Positions 63,922 to 64,000 of a DNA stretch of 64,000 nt are shown here, piece after piece (position 1 is the stretch's first letter; every line of letters starts with the position of its first letter). The notes beneath the pieces are model-generated. The model ran no database searches, was not told the DNA's origin, and worked only from the letters and a program-made list of their open reading frames with translations. The DNA comes from Rhodococcus sp. AW25M09 (lineage in GTDB: Bacteria; Actinomycetota; Actinomycetes; Mycobacteriales; Mycobacteriaceae). The translations under genes were made by a program, and so were the position numbers. Where the stretch lies: positions 1-64,000 of the forward strand of contig NZ_CAPS01000018.1 of assembly GCF_000333955.1 (NCBI RefSeq), in the 5' to 3' direction.

Positions 63922-64000
63922 ATGAATCGCACTGCAGTGGTCACCGGAGCTTCGTCAGGCATTGGACAGGCCGTTGCGACGGCACTGGTCGCCCACGGCT
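63922..64000 (+). CDS. SDR-family oxidoreductase, 5' end only
   Basis: The first 26 codons read MNRTAVVTGASSGIGQAVAT then ALVAHG, the NAD(P)-binding glycine motif TGxxxGIG of short-chain dehydrogenases. The gene continues beyond the window. Divergent from the ABC ATPase gene by 35 bp. Confidence 0.85.
   Translation, partial: MNRTAVVTGASSGIGQAVATALVAHG

Noticed and set aside
1-64000. tRNA, rRNA, CRISPR arrays, insertion sequences, prophage, att sites
   Set aside because: Looked for in the intergenic stretches and found none; nearly all sequence is accounted for by protein genes or their remnants.

Overview
The window is high-GC DNA from a mycolate-type actinobacterium, most likely Rhodococcus or a close relative. 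The evidence is the codon use, frequent GTG starts, 4-bp ATGA/GTGA gene overlaps, a CYP153-ferredoxin-reductase alkane hydroxylation set, a 13E12/DUF222 HNH gene behind a mycobacterial-type SOS box, and an actinobacterial Asp23 envelope-stress operon. I saw no rRNA, tRNA, CRISPR array, insertion sequence or prophage. Genus is inference.

Layout. (1) 3-10377: a tight minus-strand operon, in transcription order nitroreductase, TrpF-like protein, uracil phosphoribosyltransferase, EamA exporter, indigoidine-type NRPS, pseudouridine-phosphate glycosidase (IndA/PsuG type), ene-reductase and HAD phosphatase. A divergent MarR gene and a symmetrical double operator control it. The gene set matches the known minimycin (C-nucleoside)/indigoidine clusters, with three or four extra enzymes, and is the most interesting content of the window. 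(2) 10378-12700: three decayed genes (SRPBCC protein, pyridoxamine-phosphate-oxidase-like protein, glycosyltransferase) around one intact hypothetical gene. (3) 12715-23389: ArsR/MFS pair, acetyltransferase, a large LPG-synthase-like membrane protein with a degenerate kinase domain, a GGDEF-EAL protein that may start at ATT, an 8-oxoguanine-deaminase-like amidohydrolase, and a TetR-SDR-cupin-spermidine-synthase-like minus-strand run. (4) 23578-30233: an operon for guanidine or urea nitrogen (permease, two DUF1989 proteins, carboxyltransferase, allophanate hydrolase) lacking the biotin carboxylase and biotin carrier domains. (5) 30972-35006: AraC regulator facing ferredoxin, CYP153 and ferredoxin reductase. 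(6) 34942-38238: two decaying genes (DUF937, SGNH lipoprotein), small proteins, strong hairpins, and a thioredoxin-reductase-like flavoprotein behind AT-rich palindromes. (7) 38372-42553: a second GGDEF-EAL protein and a lipoprotein gamma-glutamyltransferase. (8) 42558-50044: complete kdpFABCDE potassium uptake operon. (9) 50134-54036: ECF sigma factor and partner, divergent from a seven-gene Asp23/AmaP-type operon. (10) 54052-64000: endonuclease/exonuclease/phosphatase-like protein, lipase, SOS-box HNH protein, a cytochrome-b/molybdopterin fusion with an internal twin-arginine motif, an aminoglycoside-phosphotransferase-like remnant, hydroxyacid dehydrogenase, sugar O-acetyltransferase, an ABC transporter, and the first 79 bases of an SDR gene.

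How region 1 could work: the NRPS activates and oxidises L-glutamine to a reactive aminated pyridinedione/glutarimide. Alone this dimerises to blue indigoidine. With the PsuG homologue it can be joined to ribose 5-phosphate through a C-C bond, and the HAD phosphatase would release a C-nucleoside. The uracil phosphoribosyltransferase and exporter fit the self-resistance parts of the minimycin cluster. The role of the redox enzymes and the TrpF-like protein, whose catalytic cysteine is missing, is unknown.
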